Below, in pieces: positions 16,133 to 24,065 of a stretch of DNA of 64,000 nt. The stretch's first letter is position 1, and the number at the start of each line of letters is the position of its first letter. The stretch is from Flavobacteriales bacterium. Its GTDB lineage: Bacteria > Bacteroidota > Bacteroidia > UBA10329. Position numbers and translations under genes: made by a program. Where the stretch lies: assembly GCA_016124845.1 (NCBI GenBank), contig WGMW01000033.1, positions 62,001 to 126,000 on the forward strand, written 5' to 3'. The notes under the pieces are model-generated. The model was given only the letters and a program-made list of their open reading frames with translations, had not been told where the DNA came from and did not search any database.

Positions 16133-17080
16133 TTATTTGCAGACATAACCCGTAGGATCGAATCCGCGAAGAAAATCACCAGCATTCATTCGTTTTTTTC
16201 CAGCCATTTGAAGTTCCAAAATTTCCAGCCAACCATCTGCGCAGGAAATGAAAAGATGGTCATTTTCAACGGAGATGATTCCCGTTTTCCCGTGTTCGTT
16301 TTTTCCCGTTTTTCTTGCCCGAAAAATCTTCAGCCCGACCTCTTCGTCATCCTTTGTCAAAGAGGTGAAAGCCGTTGGATACGGAGACAGCCCACGGATC
16401 AGGTTGTAAACCTCCTTTGAAGGTCGGTTCCAATCGATCTTACAGGTTTCCTTGAAGATCTTCGGGGCTTCTTTCAGTTCTCCTTTTATCCTGTTCTGAG
16501 GAATGGAAGGTGCCGTTCCATTTTCAATCGCGGCCAGTGTTTTTACAACCAGATCGGCACCGACACGCATCAGTTTATCATGCAGTTGGCCAGCCGTTTC
16601 ATCATCAGCGATCGGTACTTTTTCCTGAAAGATGATGTTTCCTGTATCTATTTGATGCTGAAGGAAAAACGTGGTGACGCCCGATTCCTTCTCTCCATTG
16701 ATCACCGCCCAGTTGATGGGTGCAGCACCTCGATATTGGGGCAGGGGTGAAGCATGCAGATTGAATGTTCCCTTTGGAGGCATGTTCCACACTACTTCGG
16801 GCAGCATGCGGAAGGCGACCACCACTTGGAGCGTGGTATCCAAAGACCTTAGTTCATTCAGGAATTCTTCTGATTTGAGATTGGTTGGTTGAAGTACTTT
16901 CAGTCCATTTTCAACCGCAAATTGCTTGACGGCCGATGGTTGCAGCTTCATCCCGCGTCCTGCGGGTCGGTCTGGCGCGGTGATCACACCCACCACATTT
17001 GCACCCGCATCCAACATCGCTTTCAGCGTAGCAACGGCAAAATCGGGCGTGCCCATAAAAACAATTCGTTCCTTACTCAT
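16133..17080 (-). CDS. fmt: Methionyl-tRNA formyltransferase
   Basis: This 315-residue enzyme transfers a formyl group from 10-formyl-THF to initiator Met-tRNA. The N-terminal formyltransferase domain shows 'IVFMGTPDFAVATL', 'VITAPDRPAGRG', the catalytic segment 'NLHASPLPQYRGAAPINWAV' (Asn-His, plus later Asp in 'IDTGNI'), and the C-terminal OB domain starts at ~205 ('CKIDWNRPSKEVYNLIRGLSPYPTAF'). Length is typical. It would act on the initiator tRNA encoded at 60683-60755. The upstream stretch to the MATE gene contains a degraded palindromic repeat. Confidence 0.96.
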   Translation of the reverse strand: MSKERIVFMGTPDFAVATLKAMLDAGANVVGVITAPDRPAGRGMKLQPSAVKQFAVENGLKVLQPTNLKSEEFLNELRSLDTTLQVVVAFRMLPEVVWNMPPKGTFNLHASPLPQYRGAAPINWAVINGEKESGVTTFFLQHQIDTGNIIFQEKVPIADDETAGQLHDKLMRVGADLVVKTLAAIENGTAPSIPQNRIKGELKEAPKIFKETCKIDWNRPSKEVYNLIRGLSPYPTAFTSLTKDDEEVGLKIFRARKTGKNEHGKTGIISVENDHLFISCADGWLEILELQMAGKKRMNAGDFLRGFDPTGYVCK

Positions 17081-17129
17081 ATTCCGACCATCTCAAATTG
17101 GATTGATATTTAAAGACATCTGAAAGCGA

Positions 17130-17195
17130 CAGACTCACAGATTTCGCACAAAAGTAGAATCATACAAATCAGAGAAAATCTGTGAATCTGTGGCC
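17130..17195. repeat. Dispersed palindromic repeat, copy A
   Basis: The right arm aatctgtgaatctgtggcc (17177-17195) and a degenerate left arm (actcacagattt, 17133-17144) match the 'ggccacagattcac...gtgaatctgtggcc' family also seen at 19751-19836 and, decayed, at 52221-52289. All copies lie between genes. Confidence 0.75.
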
Positions 17196-17211
17196 GTAGC
17201 ATGTCGTTTTC

Positions 17212-18549
17212 TCACTCATGAACTTTCGTGTTTTTCCACTTTCCGCTCCAAAGATAGATGCCCGAAAACAGCGAAATGAATATGAAATAGACAAACTCTG
17301 AGGTCCAAACGACCTTTAGTGATTGGTGATAGACACTTACCACCAAGTACAGGAAGGTGAGATAAATGGCCAAGGTGGTCACTTCGATAAGAAGCGTGAT
17401 CTGGGTGTTTCCCGTGCCTGAAACCACGGAAATAAGGACAACTGCCACGGCAAACACCATAATGGCCATGCTGATGATCGGAATGATCGACATGGATTCA
17501 TCTACCAACGATACATCGTTCGTGAAAATGGATAGTGTGAAACGTGGGAAGATTCCATTCAGCAAAACCATCAGAATGGTTGAGGCCAAGCTTACGATTA
17601 CCAGACGTTTGATGAGCTTGCCCATCAGTTCCGTTCCACCTTGTCCGATGAGCGTGCTGGCAAACGTCTGTGTCCCTTGCGCAATGCCTATCAACGGTAC
17701 CATGAGGATGGAATAGGCGCTACGTACCACGTTTGAAATGGCCAGCGGTCGTTCGCCCATTCCTTCGATCATTAGGAAAAATGTTAGCCACCCAGAAAGC
17801 GAAACCATGTGTTGCACCATCACGGGAAATGCCACTTTCAGCATGTTGGTTACCACCGGTAATTGCGGACGTTTGAACTGAAATGCAGCAAACTGCTGTC
17901 CGAATTTTCTATATCGAACCCAAAGCATCAGGTAGATCAGGCCAGAGGTTTCGGAAAGCACCGAAGCCCACGCAGCACCTTCGATCTCCATTCTCGGAAA
18001 ACCGAAATTCCCGAAAACAAAAAGGTAATTGAACAAGAAGTTGAGTGCGGCCATGATGCCAGCCGAGTAGGAGATAGGCCGTGTTGTACTCACACCTGTT
18101 AGAAAGGAGCGGTAGGCAATGGTCAGAAAACTCGGAACGAAACTGATGATGCGGATATTCAGATACACCAGCGTGCTTTCAAGGATGGCATCGGATGAAA
18201 TGATGGCGCTGAGAATGATCGGTGCAACGATGAAATGCAACGCGATCAAGGCAATTGCCAAGACCAACATGAGGTAAAGCAGATGGTCAAAAGCCCGACC
18301 GACACGCGGCATGTTTCCTTCACCGTGATAACGTGCCATGATGATCTGCGCACCGATTCCCAACCCGACCGCGGCCATCAGAAAAATGAGGAAGTAGATG
18401 CCTCCGAGACCCGTGGCACCGATCGCCACATCGCTGATGCGCCCCATAAAAGCCGTGTCGGTCATATTGATGACCGAAGTGGCAAAGAAGCTCAGAATGA
18501 GCGGGTAGGAGATCCGCCAGATGTTGCGGTATGAAATGGTTTCATGCAT
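17212..18549 (-). CDS. MATE-family multidrug/drug-sodium antiporter
   Basis: A 445-residue membrane protein with about 12 hydrophobic helices in two homologous halves. MATE features visible: 'SYPLILSFFATSVINMTDTAFMGRISDVAIGATGLGG' at the start, 'GLGIGAQIIMARYHGEG', and in the second half 'AFPVMVQHMVSLSGWLTFFLMI' and 'GIAQGTQTFASTLIGQG'. It exports cationic compounds in exchange for H+ or Na+ (family role). Its ATG overlaps the stop of the upstream RNA methylase gene by one base (18549), so they form one transcript. Confidence 0.92.
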   Translation of the reverse strand: MHETISYRNIWRISYPLILSFFATSVINMTDTAFMGRISDVAIGATGLGGIYFLIFLMAAVGLGIGAQIIMARYHGEGNMPRVGRAFDHLLYLMLVLAIALIALHFIVAPIILSAIISSDAILESTLVYLNIRIISFVPSFLTIAYRSFLTGVSTTRPISYSAGIMAALNFLFNYLFVFGNFGFPRMEIEGAAWASVLSETSGLIYLMLWVRYRKFGQQFAAFQFKRPQLPVVTNMLKVAFPVMVQHMVSLSGWLTFFLMIEGMGERPLAISNVVRSAYSILMVPLIGIAQGTQTFASTLIGQGGTELMGKLIKRLVIVSLASTILMVLLNGIFPRFTLSIFTNDVSLVDESMSIIPIISMAIMVFAVAVVLISVVSGTGNTQITLLIEVTTLAIYLTFLYLVVSVYHQSLKVVWTSEFVYFIFISLFSGIYLWSGKWKNTKVHE

Positions 18550-19694
18550 TACGAAACGTAAAGCATCAATCCTTTCAAATATTCTCCTTCGGGATGAAAA
18601 ATGTTGACAGGATGATCGGGTGCGTGACCCAATCGTTTTAGCACGCGGACGTTTCTGCCAGCATTGATGGCGGCAGCCAGAACGGCACTTTCAAACATCT
18701 GTGGGTTTACCACCTGCGAGCACGAGAAGGTGAAAAGTAAACTGTTCGGGGCCATTCGTTTCAAAGCCGTTTCGTTCAAACGTTTATAGCCTTGTACGGC
18801 CCTATGACGCGCTTTGATGGATTTGGCAAACGCTGGCGGATCCAGGATCACCATATCAAAGCCATCTGTTCGCTCCAAATACTTAAAAGCGTCCTCGCAG
18901 ATGGCTTCGTGGTTCTTTTCAAAACCGTTGATTCGAGCATTCTCTGCCGCCATTTCAACCGCAGGTTGCGATATATCCACCGAGGTCACCTTTTTGGCAC
19001 CGTTTGCCAAGGCGTAAACCGAGAAACCACCTGTGTAGCAGAAGGTGTTCAGCACGTCTCGGCCTTTGGCGAATTGCCCAACCAATGAGCGATTATCTCG
19101 CTGATCCAGGAAAAAGCCCGTTTTCTGTCCATCAACCCAATTCACTTTGAACTGCAGATCGTTCTCAATCGAAATTCCCTCATCCATTTTTCCTTTCAAG
19201 AATTCGCCCGATTTCCGCGGAACATTGCGATGGTAGATGGTTTTCAGCTTCAAACCTTTCAGCGAGTTTAACGCCTCAGCAATTTCCTTCACCGAATTGG
19301 CCATGCCATCGGTGTGGCTCTGAACCACTGCACAATCATTGTAGATATCGATCACGCAGCCAGGCAGTCCATCGCCCTCGGCATGAATCAATCGGAAGCA
19401 ATTATTGTGTTTGCCGATCAGTCCCAGATTTTGACGCACATCAAAAGCTTCTTGCAGTCGTTTGTTCCAGAATTCTTGGTCGATGCGCTCTTTTTCGAAC
19501 GTCAGCATCCGAACCGCAATGGAACCATCATGATAGTGTCCGATGCCAATGAAGTTGCCATTGAAACTTTGGACACCGACCAATTCACCATTCTCAACTG
19601 GAGAGGACGTTTTGGCAATGGCACCCGAAAACACCCATCGATGCCTGCGCAGCAACGAGCTTTCCTTTCCTTTTTTAATGGTGACGGTCTTCAT
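18549..19694 (-). CDS. RlmI-like class I SAM-dependent rRNA methyltransferase
   Basis: 381 residues from ATG 19694 (an upstream ATG at 19745 would add 17 residues that do not resemble the family). An N-terminal PUA domain (~1-75, 'KKGKESSLLRRHRWVFSGAI', 'NGNFIGIGHYH') precedes the Rossmann methylase core: motif I 'VLNTFCYTGGFSVYALANGA' region, 'VTSVDIS', and the catalytic-loop 'MVILDPPAFAKS', then 'FSCSQVVNP'. This layout matches RlmI, which makes m5C1962 in 23S rRNA. The specific position is inferred. It precedes and overlaps the MATE gene. Confidence 0.9.
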   Translation of the reverse strand: MKTVTIKKGKESSLLRRHRWVFSGAIAKTSSPVENGELVGVQSFNGNFIGIGHYHDGSIAVRMLTFEKERIDQEFWNKRLQEAFDVRQNLGLIGKHNNCFRLIHAEGDGLPGCVIDIYNDCAVVQSHTDGMANSVKEIAEALNSLKGLKLKTIYHRNVPRKSGEFLKGKMDEGISIENDLQFKVNWVDGQKTGFFLDQRDNRSLVGQFAKGRDVLNTFCYTGGFSVYALANGAKKVTSVDISQPAVEMAAENARINGFEKNHEAICEDAFKYLERTDGFDMVILDPPAFAKSIKARHRAVQGYKRLNETALKRMAPNSLLFTFSCSQVVNPQMFESAVLAAAINAGRNVRVLKRLGHAPDHPVNIFHPEGEYLKGLMLYVS

Positions 19695-19750
19695 GCGGGC
19701 GGCAAAGGTATTCGATGATGGATGAATTGATTTTGAAGAAGACATTTATT

Positions 19751-19836
19751 GGCCACAGATTCACGGATTCTCACAGATCACACCGTTCAATTGATTCTAA
19801 TCTGAGAACATCAGTGTAAATCTGTGAATCAGTGGC
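19751..19836. repeat. Dispersed palindromic repeat, copy B (best preserved)
   Basis: Left arm ggccacagattcacggattc (from 19751) and right arm aatctgtgaatcagtggc (19819-19836) pair as an inverted repeat ~85 bp long. It sits between the 3-methyladenine glycosylase stop and the methylase start. See copies at 17130 and 52221. Confidence 0.8.
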
Positions 19837-19860
19837 TATGAGATTTCATCTCGACCATAG

Positions 19861-20457
19861 TTAAGATAGTGTTTCTGGATTCTTCCAACGAAACCGATAG
19901 GGAAGTAGCGCATCTTCTTCTGCGTAGTCAATTCCAATCCGTGGACCAATTTCAATCTCGGTCGGATTCACTGCAATCGAATGGTCTTCGATCCAAACTG
20001 TATCTCCCAAAAGATCAAGATTGTTGTGTTGGCGGAATTCAATTCCCAATGCTTTGGTCAGTTTGCCCGGACCATCAGCAATTCGATGCAATGGTTCTTT
20101 GGTTTTCCTTCGGGAAACAATGGTTTCTATGCCTTCTAACGGATGAATTCCACGAACCAGAACCGCATGCGGAATGTCCTTCTTATTCGTCACCACATTG
20201 AATAGTGAATGCACGCCATAGCACAGATACACGTACGAGATTCCAGGTTTTCCGAACATGATCTCAGTGCGGTCGGTTCGTTTTCCGCCATGGGCGTGTG
20301 AAGCTTTGTCGACCGTTCCTGCATACGCTTCTGTTTCTGTGATAATCCCTTTGGTGATGATGCCATCGACATTCGTGCAAAGCACTTTTCCGATTAGTTC
20401 CTGCGCAATTAGAACCACATCGTCACGGTCATAAAAATCAACTTGCAACTTCTTCAC
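19861..20457 (-). CDS. 3-methyladenine DNA glycosylase (AAG/MPG type)
   Basis: A 198-residue base-excision-repair glycosylase that removes alkylated purines. Family motifs: 'AQELIGKVLCT', 'ITETEAYAGTVDKASHAHGGKRTDRTEIMFG' (Glu of 'TETEAY' is the catalytic base), 'GISYVYLCYGVHSLFNVVT' (base-stacking Tyr), and 'ADGPGKLTKALGI'. Length is normal. The start overlaps the recQ stop by 4 bp, so it is co-transcribed with recQ and possibly with the hipBST module upstream. Confidence 0.93.
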   Translation of the reverse strand: MKKLQVDFYDRDDVVLIAQELIGKVLCTNVDGIITKGIITETEAYAGTVDKASHAHGGKRTDRTEIMFGKPGISYVYLCYGVHSLFNVVTNKKDIPHAVLVRGIHPLEGIETIVSRRKTKEPLHRIADGPGKLTKALGIEFRQHNNLDLLGDTVWIEDHSIAVNPTEIEIGPRIGIDYAEEDALLPYRFRWKNPETLS

Positions 20458-22343
20458 GGCAGTCCGACCTTTCCGTTCATGTGATAGATCAGTTCGTTAT
20501 TGTCAAGCATTAATTGAACTGCTTTAAGTATCTCTTTTTCAGGACGTTCAACCTTTTCGAAAAGTTCATCAATACTTGTTTCCGAACCGATGTTAGACTT
20601 CACGAGGTCGATGTCTTTCTCATCCAGCGAAAGCTTAGAAAGTCCTCGACACACATCACATTTTCCGCAGTGTTTGCTTTCCATCTCTCCGAAATATTTG
20701 AGCAGCATCTGACTTCGGCAGACCTTATCACTTTCCACAAAATGAATAGCTGCATTGATGCGGTCCTTGATAAGTTGAATGCGCAATTCGTAAACCTCTT
20801 TCGAAAGGTAAATGTCCTGTTTGCGAACGCGGCCACCCACAAATGTGAGCTTCGGTAGTCCGGTTGAGGGTCTGTAGTCGATAACCTTCAAACCATGCAG
20901 TTTTTGCAGAATAGCGGTTGCCTGTTCCAACGAATAACCAGAACGTTTGGCGATGAGTTGTTCGTTTATTGGAACGAATTCTTCGAACAGTCTTCCATAG
21001 GAACGTAGCAACACCTTGGTCAATCGGTTCACCTTCGGATTGCGCATTTCTAAATCGTATAGCGTATCGTGATTGACGAGAATCTGTAGTGACGAACGCG
21101 GGTCCGAATTGGACGAAACCTGCAAAACATCTGCCTTTTCCAAGAACGAAATGGATTTCATTACCTCATTGGGTTTCCATTTGTAGCGGTCGCAGAAAGC
21201 GGCAAGGTCAAAGTCGAACCAAACGTCTTCACCGCTTCCTTCTGCCAGTTGGAAATAACTGCCCAATGCATAATACATTTCCTTGATGCGTTCGCGGGTT
21301 GGGAATTCGTTCTCCAAGCGCTTCTTCAGTTCGGTGATGTCTTTCTCTCCAACAAGTGCCACCGCATAGCTCTCTTTGCCATCGCGCCCTGCGCGGCCAG
21401 CTTCTTGAAAGTATGCCTCCAAACTGTCTGGGAAACCGAGATGAATGACCAAACGTACATCGGGTTTGTCGATACCCATTCCGAAGGCATTCGTAGAAAC
21501 GATAATTCGCGTCTTATCATTGATCCAATCATTCTGGCGTGTCTGTCGTTCCTCAAATGAAAGTCCTGCATGGTAGAACGAAGCCGAAAGCTTTTGTGAT
21601 TGCAGAAACTGCGCAACTTCCTTGGTTCGTCTCCGATTTCGAACATAGATGATGGCACTTCCAGATGTTTTCTCCAACACGCGCAGCATGCGTCCTTTCA
21701 GGTCATCTTCTCGCAGCACCATGTAAGAAAGGTTTTCGCGAGCGAACGATTTTCTAATGACGTTCTTCTTTTTGAACGCCAGTTTTTCCTGAATGTCTTC
21801 CACAACTTTCGGTGTGGCGGTGGCGGTCAGAGCAAGCACAGGAACTTTCGGTAGTAGTTCTCTTATTTCCGCTATCTGTAAATAGGGCGGGCGAAAGTCA
21901 TAACCCCATTGCGAGATGCAATGTGCCTCATCCACCGCAATCAGATTCACGTTCATTTTCTGAAGCCGCACTTGCACAATTTCTGTCCGCAAGCGCTCAG
22001 GACTCATGTACAGAAACTTCACATCTCCATACACGCAATTGTCCAGAATGGTGTCTATCTGCGAGAAGTGCAGCCCCGAATGCAGCGCCACCGCATTGAT
22101 ACCTTTCTTCTTCAGGTTTTCCACCTGATCTTTCATCAACGCAATGAGTGGCGAAATGACGATACAAATGCCATCCATGCACAGCACTGGAACTTGAAAA
22201 CAGATGGATTTTCCACCTCCAGTAGGCAGCAAGGCCAACACGTCTCTGCCATCCAAAGCCTCTTGAATGATCTCGCGCTGCTGCGCACGAAATGCATCAA
22301 AACCCCAGTATTGTTTGAGTATGGATTCTGGCGTAACGCTCAT
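20454..22343 (-). CDS. recQ: ATP-dependent DNA helicase RecQ-like
   Basis: A 629-residue SF2 helicase: Walker A 'LLPTGGGKSICFQVP', DEAH box in 'AVDEAHCISQWGYDFRPPY', 'ALTATATP', motif V/VI 'TNAFGMGIDKPDVR' and 'EAGRAGRDGKES'. A zinc-binding cluster ('CRSQMLLKYFG...HCGKCDVC') lies far downstream at ~530-560, and only ~75 residues follow it, so there is no HRDC domain. It unwinds DNA in repair and recombination. The first 22 codons are duplicated as a relic at 23969-24046 on the far side of the hipBST genes. The start now lies 27 bp after the hipT stop. Confidence 0.93.
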   Translation of the reverse strand: MSVTPESILKQYWGFDAFRAQQREIIQEALDGRDVLALLPTGGGKSICFQVPVLCMDGICIVISPLIALMKDQVENLKKKGINAVALHSGLHFSQIDTILDNCVYGDVKFLYMSPERLRTEIVQVRLQKMNVNLIAVDEAHCISQWGYDFRPPYLQIAEIRELLPKVPVLALTATATPKVVEDIQEKLAFKKKNVIRKSFARENLSYMVLREDDLKGRMLRVLEKTSGSAIIYVRNRRRTKEVAQFLQSQKLSASFYHAGLSFEERQTRQNDWINDKTRIIVSTNAFGMGIDKPDVRLVIHLGFPDSLEAYFQEAGRAGRDGKESYAVALVGEKDITELKKRLENEFPTRERIKEMYYALGSYFQLAEGSGEDVWFDFDLAAFCDRYKWKPNEVMKSISFLEKADVLQVSSNSDPRSSLQILVNHDTLYDLEMRNPKVNRLTKVLLRSYGRLFEEFVPINEQLIAKRSGYSLEQATAILQKLHGLKVIDYRPSTGLPKLTFVGGRVRKQDIYLSKEVYELRIQLIKDRINAAIHFVESDKVCRSQMLLKYFGEMESKHCGKCDVCRGLSKLSLDEKDIDLVKSNIGSETSIDELFEKVERPEKEILKAVQLMLDNNELIYHMNGKVGLP

Positions 22344-22359
22344 CTACGCCAAAGATAGA
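22277..22359. repeat. Direct repeat left copy (recQ start)
   Basis: These 83 bp cover the first 22 codons of recQ plus 16 bp upstream. They match 23980-24062 at 79 of 83 positions, in the same orientation, and flank the hipBST genes. See the finding on the recQ insertion. Confidence 0.93.
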
Positions 22360-22370
22360 TGGTTGTGGAG

Positions 22371-23315
22371 CTATGAGAGATGCAATTGGGAATATCGCTG
22401 ATCAAGCAGTTGGCCGTAAGCCGACTTCATTTCGTCCGAAAGAAACGAGTCATTGAGAAGTTTGACGGCTTTCGGTCGGTTGCGCTTCATGCGATTGAAT
22501 GCACTTTCCATCTGTTTGTCCGTAAGTCCAAGCCCATTGCCGAATCGGTTAAAATGTTCTCGTTGGAGTTTTCTTTTCTTTCCCGCCAGCGTCAACGCCA
22601 ATTCTTCTTGGTCGTCTGGAAGAATGACGGCAACGTTCAGCAGATCATAGGCAGGAGCAAGCATCCAGCCCGATGCACTTTCTATCATCGAAAAGTTCTT
22701 TAGGTGCATGTCATTGTTCCCTGTCAAGAAGGAAAACAGGGTCAGTTCGAAGAAAAGGATCTTGTCAAGAAGGGTATTGCTCGAATAACTGTCGAGTGCC
22801 TTGCCGACCTTTTCCATGGAACTTCTGTACTTGTCAAAGGCTTCGGTGACCTGAAACATATCGAGCATGTGAATCTTCTCTCCGCTGTCAGTTCTGTCAA
22901 TGCGTTTAGTGATGTATGACAGTTCGCCAGAGGCCAGCCGAATGAGGGAAGAGGGAACCACGCGAATACCGAAAGCCTCAGCAATGCGCATGGTGACGTG
23001 TTCGTTCTCAGGCATTTGAGGAAATCGGTCGGATGGTGGTTTGAAGATGTATTGGCCGCCAAGCGCACCGACAACGGTCAGTCGTGCATCCGCTTTTTTT
23101 CTGGCGGTTGTTACCAACGACATGGACAATTTGGGCTGCACACCAGGAACGGTTACGCTGCGTTCAACCACCTGCTTGGCCAGCTCATCCATCTGATTCA
23201 ATGAATATTCGATGGTCGGTGGTTGGCGTGTGCCGAAAAACTCTACGGAGCATTTCTCGTGGAAGTCGGCATCACCATCCAACGGCTGATAACAGTAAAG
23301 GCATTTACGCGACAT
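22371..23315 (-). CDS. hipT: HipT-like Ser/Thr kinase toxin (HipA C-terminal core)
   Basis: 314 residues from ATG 23315. A small Cys-His segment ('CLYCYQPL...FHEKC', Cys5/Cys8/Cys22) heads the protein, as in many Bacteroidota HipA-like proteins. The kinase core has a putative autophosphorylation motif Ser64-Met-Ser66 in 'VQPKLSMSL', Lys92 in 'YIFKP', catalytic Asp202/Asn207 in 'GNNDMHLKN', and metal Asp224 in 'APAYDLLN'. It lacks the HipA N-subdomain, which is encoded by the separate upstream gene, the layout of tripartite HipBST. Known HipT phosphorylates a tRNA synthetase; the target here is unknown. Confidence 0.88.
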   Translation of the reverse strand: MSRKCLYCYQPLDGDADFHEKCSVEFFGTRQPPTIEYSLNQMDELAKQVVERSVTVPGVQPKLSMSLVTTARKKADARLTVVGALGGQYIFKPPSDRFPQMPENEHVTMRIAEAFGIRVVPSSLIRLASGELSYITKRIDRTDSGEKIHMLDMFQVTEAFDKYRSSMEKVGKALDSYSSNTLLDKILFFELTLFSFLTGNNDMHLKNFSMIESASGWMLAPAYDLLNVAVILPDDQEELALTLAGKKRKLQREHFNRFGNGLGLTDKQMESAFNRMKRNRPKAVKLLNDSFLSDEMKSAYGQLLDQRYSQLHLS

Positions 23316-23640
23316 CTTCCGTAGGAATTGGTTCGACACTTACCGCACCGATGCAGTTCTGGCAGCAGGCCAGTAGAAGTCCCATACGGTCGTTGCGGTT
23401 GATCTTCCAGTTCTTAGACGCAATATCGAGCAGCCAGCCTTCGGGTATCAGGCCTTCGAAAAACGGGAACAGCCGATTGTCTTGATAAGGACTGTCGGTA
23501 ACAGGCATGGTGAAGGTGATCGGTCGGTTCGGATGTTTTTTCACATACGAAGCATCGTACCGAAAGACAAATTCACCATCGTTGGTTTCGGTGATCGTTC
23601 CTGCCAAGCTGTTCTTGTAAAACACCTTTCCGCTTCTCAT
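23305..23640 (-). CDS. hipS: HipS-like antitoxin (detached HipA N-subdomain)
   Basis: A 111-residue protein matching only the N-subdomain of HipA ('GKVFYKNSLAGTITETNDGEFVFRYDASY', 'PITFTMPVT', 'LFPFFEGLIPEGWLLD'). In E. coli HipBST, HipS, not HipB, neutralises HipT by inserting a Trp into its active site; Trp69 in 'PEGWLL' is the natural candidate here (inference from family). The start overlaps the hipB stop by 4 bp; its end overlaps the hipT start by 11 bp, so all three are co-translated. Confidence 0.88.
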   Translation of the reverse strand: MRSGKVFYKNSLAGTITETNDGEFVFRYDASYVKKHPNRPITFTMPVTDSPYQDNRLFPFFEGLIPEGWLLDIASKNWKINRNDRMGLLLACCQNCIGAVSVEPIPTEDVA

Positions 23641-23846
23641 CTGCTCAGGTCTTTGCTGTTCACAGGAGCAAGTTCATGCCCGAACATGCGTAAGACAAGG
23701 TTCACCTTTTTCATATTCAGGTTGGTTTTTCCCTGTTCTATTTTGCGAACCACCGTAAGTGCCACACCAGCGCGTTCTGCAAACTCTTCCTGTGTGAGGT
23801 TCACCTCCTTTCTCCGCGCTTTAACAAACTCAGCCAATCCTTTCAT
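23637..23846 (-). CDS. hipB: HipB-like XRE-family transcriptional regulator
   Basis: A 69-residue helix-turn-helix protein: 'GLAEFVKARRKEVNLTQEEFAERAGVALTVVRKIEQGKTNLNMKKV'. The HTH recognition region is 'ALTVVRKIEQGKTN'. It is the first gene of the hipBST operon and probably represses it by binding palindromes at 23845-23946. The ATG overlaps the first of these palindromes, so bound HipB would cover the start codon and the promoter. Confidence 0.92.
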   Translation of the reverse strand: MKGLAEFVKARRKEVNLTQEEFAERAGVALTVVRKIEQGKTNLNMKKVNLVLRMFGHELAPVNSKDLSR

Positions 23847-23946
23847 TATATGCTGATTGATATAATTTAATGTAAAAATAAAGAATTATATGTTATGAGA
23901 TATAATTTGCATTACCAAATCTTATTTATATGTAAATAGATATAGA
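23845..23946 (-). promoter_or_regulatory. Three phased hip-type operators and hipB promoter
   Basis: ATTATAT-N8-ATATAAT occurs at 23845-23866 and at 23885-23906. A degenerate copy (TTTATAT-N8-ATATAGA) is at 23925-23946. The starts are exactly 40 bp apart. The classical E. coli hip operator is also an inverted repeat with an 8-nt spacer (TATCC-N8-GGATA). A promoter fits between them on the minus strand: TTTG (23916-23919), 20 nt, TAACATAT (23888-23895), so the -7 box lies inside the second operator. Confidence 0.83.
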
Positions 23947-23968
23947 AACAGTAGTCTGAACAGGCTGT

Positions 23969-24046
23969 TCAGGTCTGCGGCTGCTGCGCACGAAATCCAT
24001 CAAAACCCCAGTATTGTTTGAGTATGGATTCTGGCGTGGCACTCAT
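23969..24046 (-). pseudogene. recQ 5'-end relic
   Basis: An ATG at 24046 opens 25 codons beginning 'MSATPESILKQYWGFDGFRAQQ', identical to the intact RecQ N-terminus in 20 of 22 residues, then runs into PQT and a stop (TGA at 23969-23971). It sits 20 bp after the stop of the ABM-like gene, exactly where recQ would have begun before hipBST was inserted. Confidence 0.92.
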
Positions 24047-24062
24047 CTACGCCAAAGATAGA
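23980..24062. repeat. Direct repeat right copy (recQ start relic)
   Basis: 79 of 83 bases match 22277-22359. The mismatches are one in 'gaaat(g/c)cat' and three in the 'gcgt..c.ct' codons. A perfect 13-bp palindrome, gaacaggctgttc (23958-23970), borders it on the hip side. Confidence 0.93.
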
Positions 24063-24065
24063 GTG

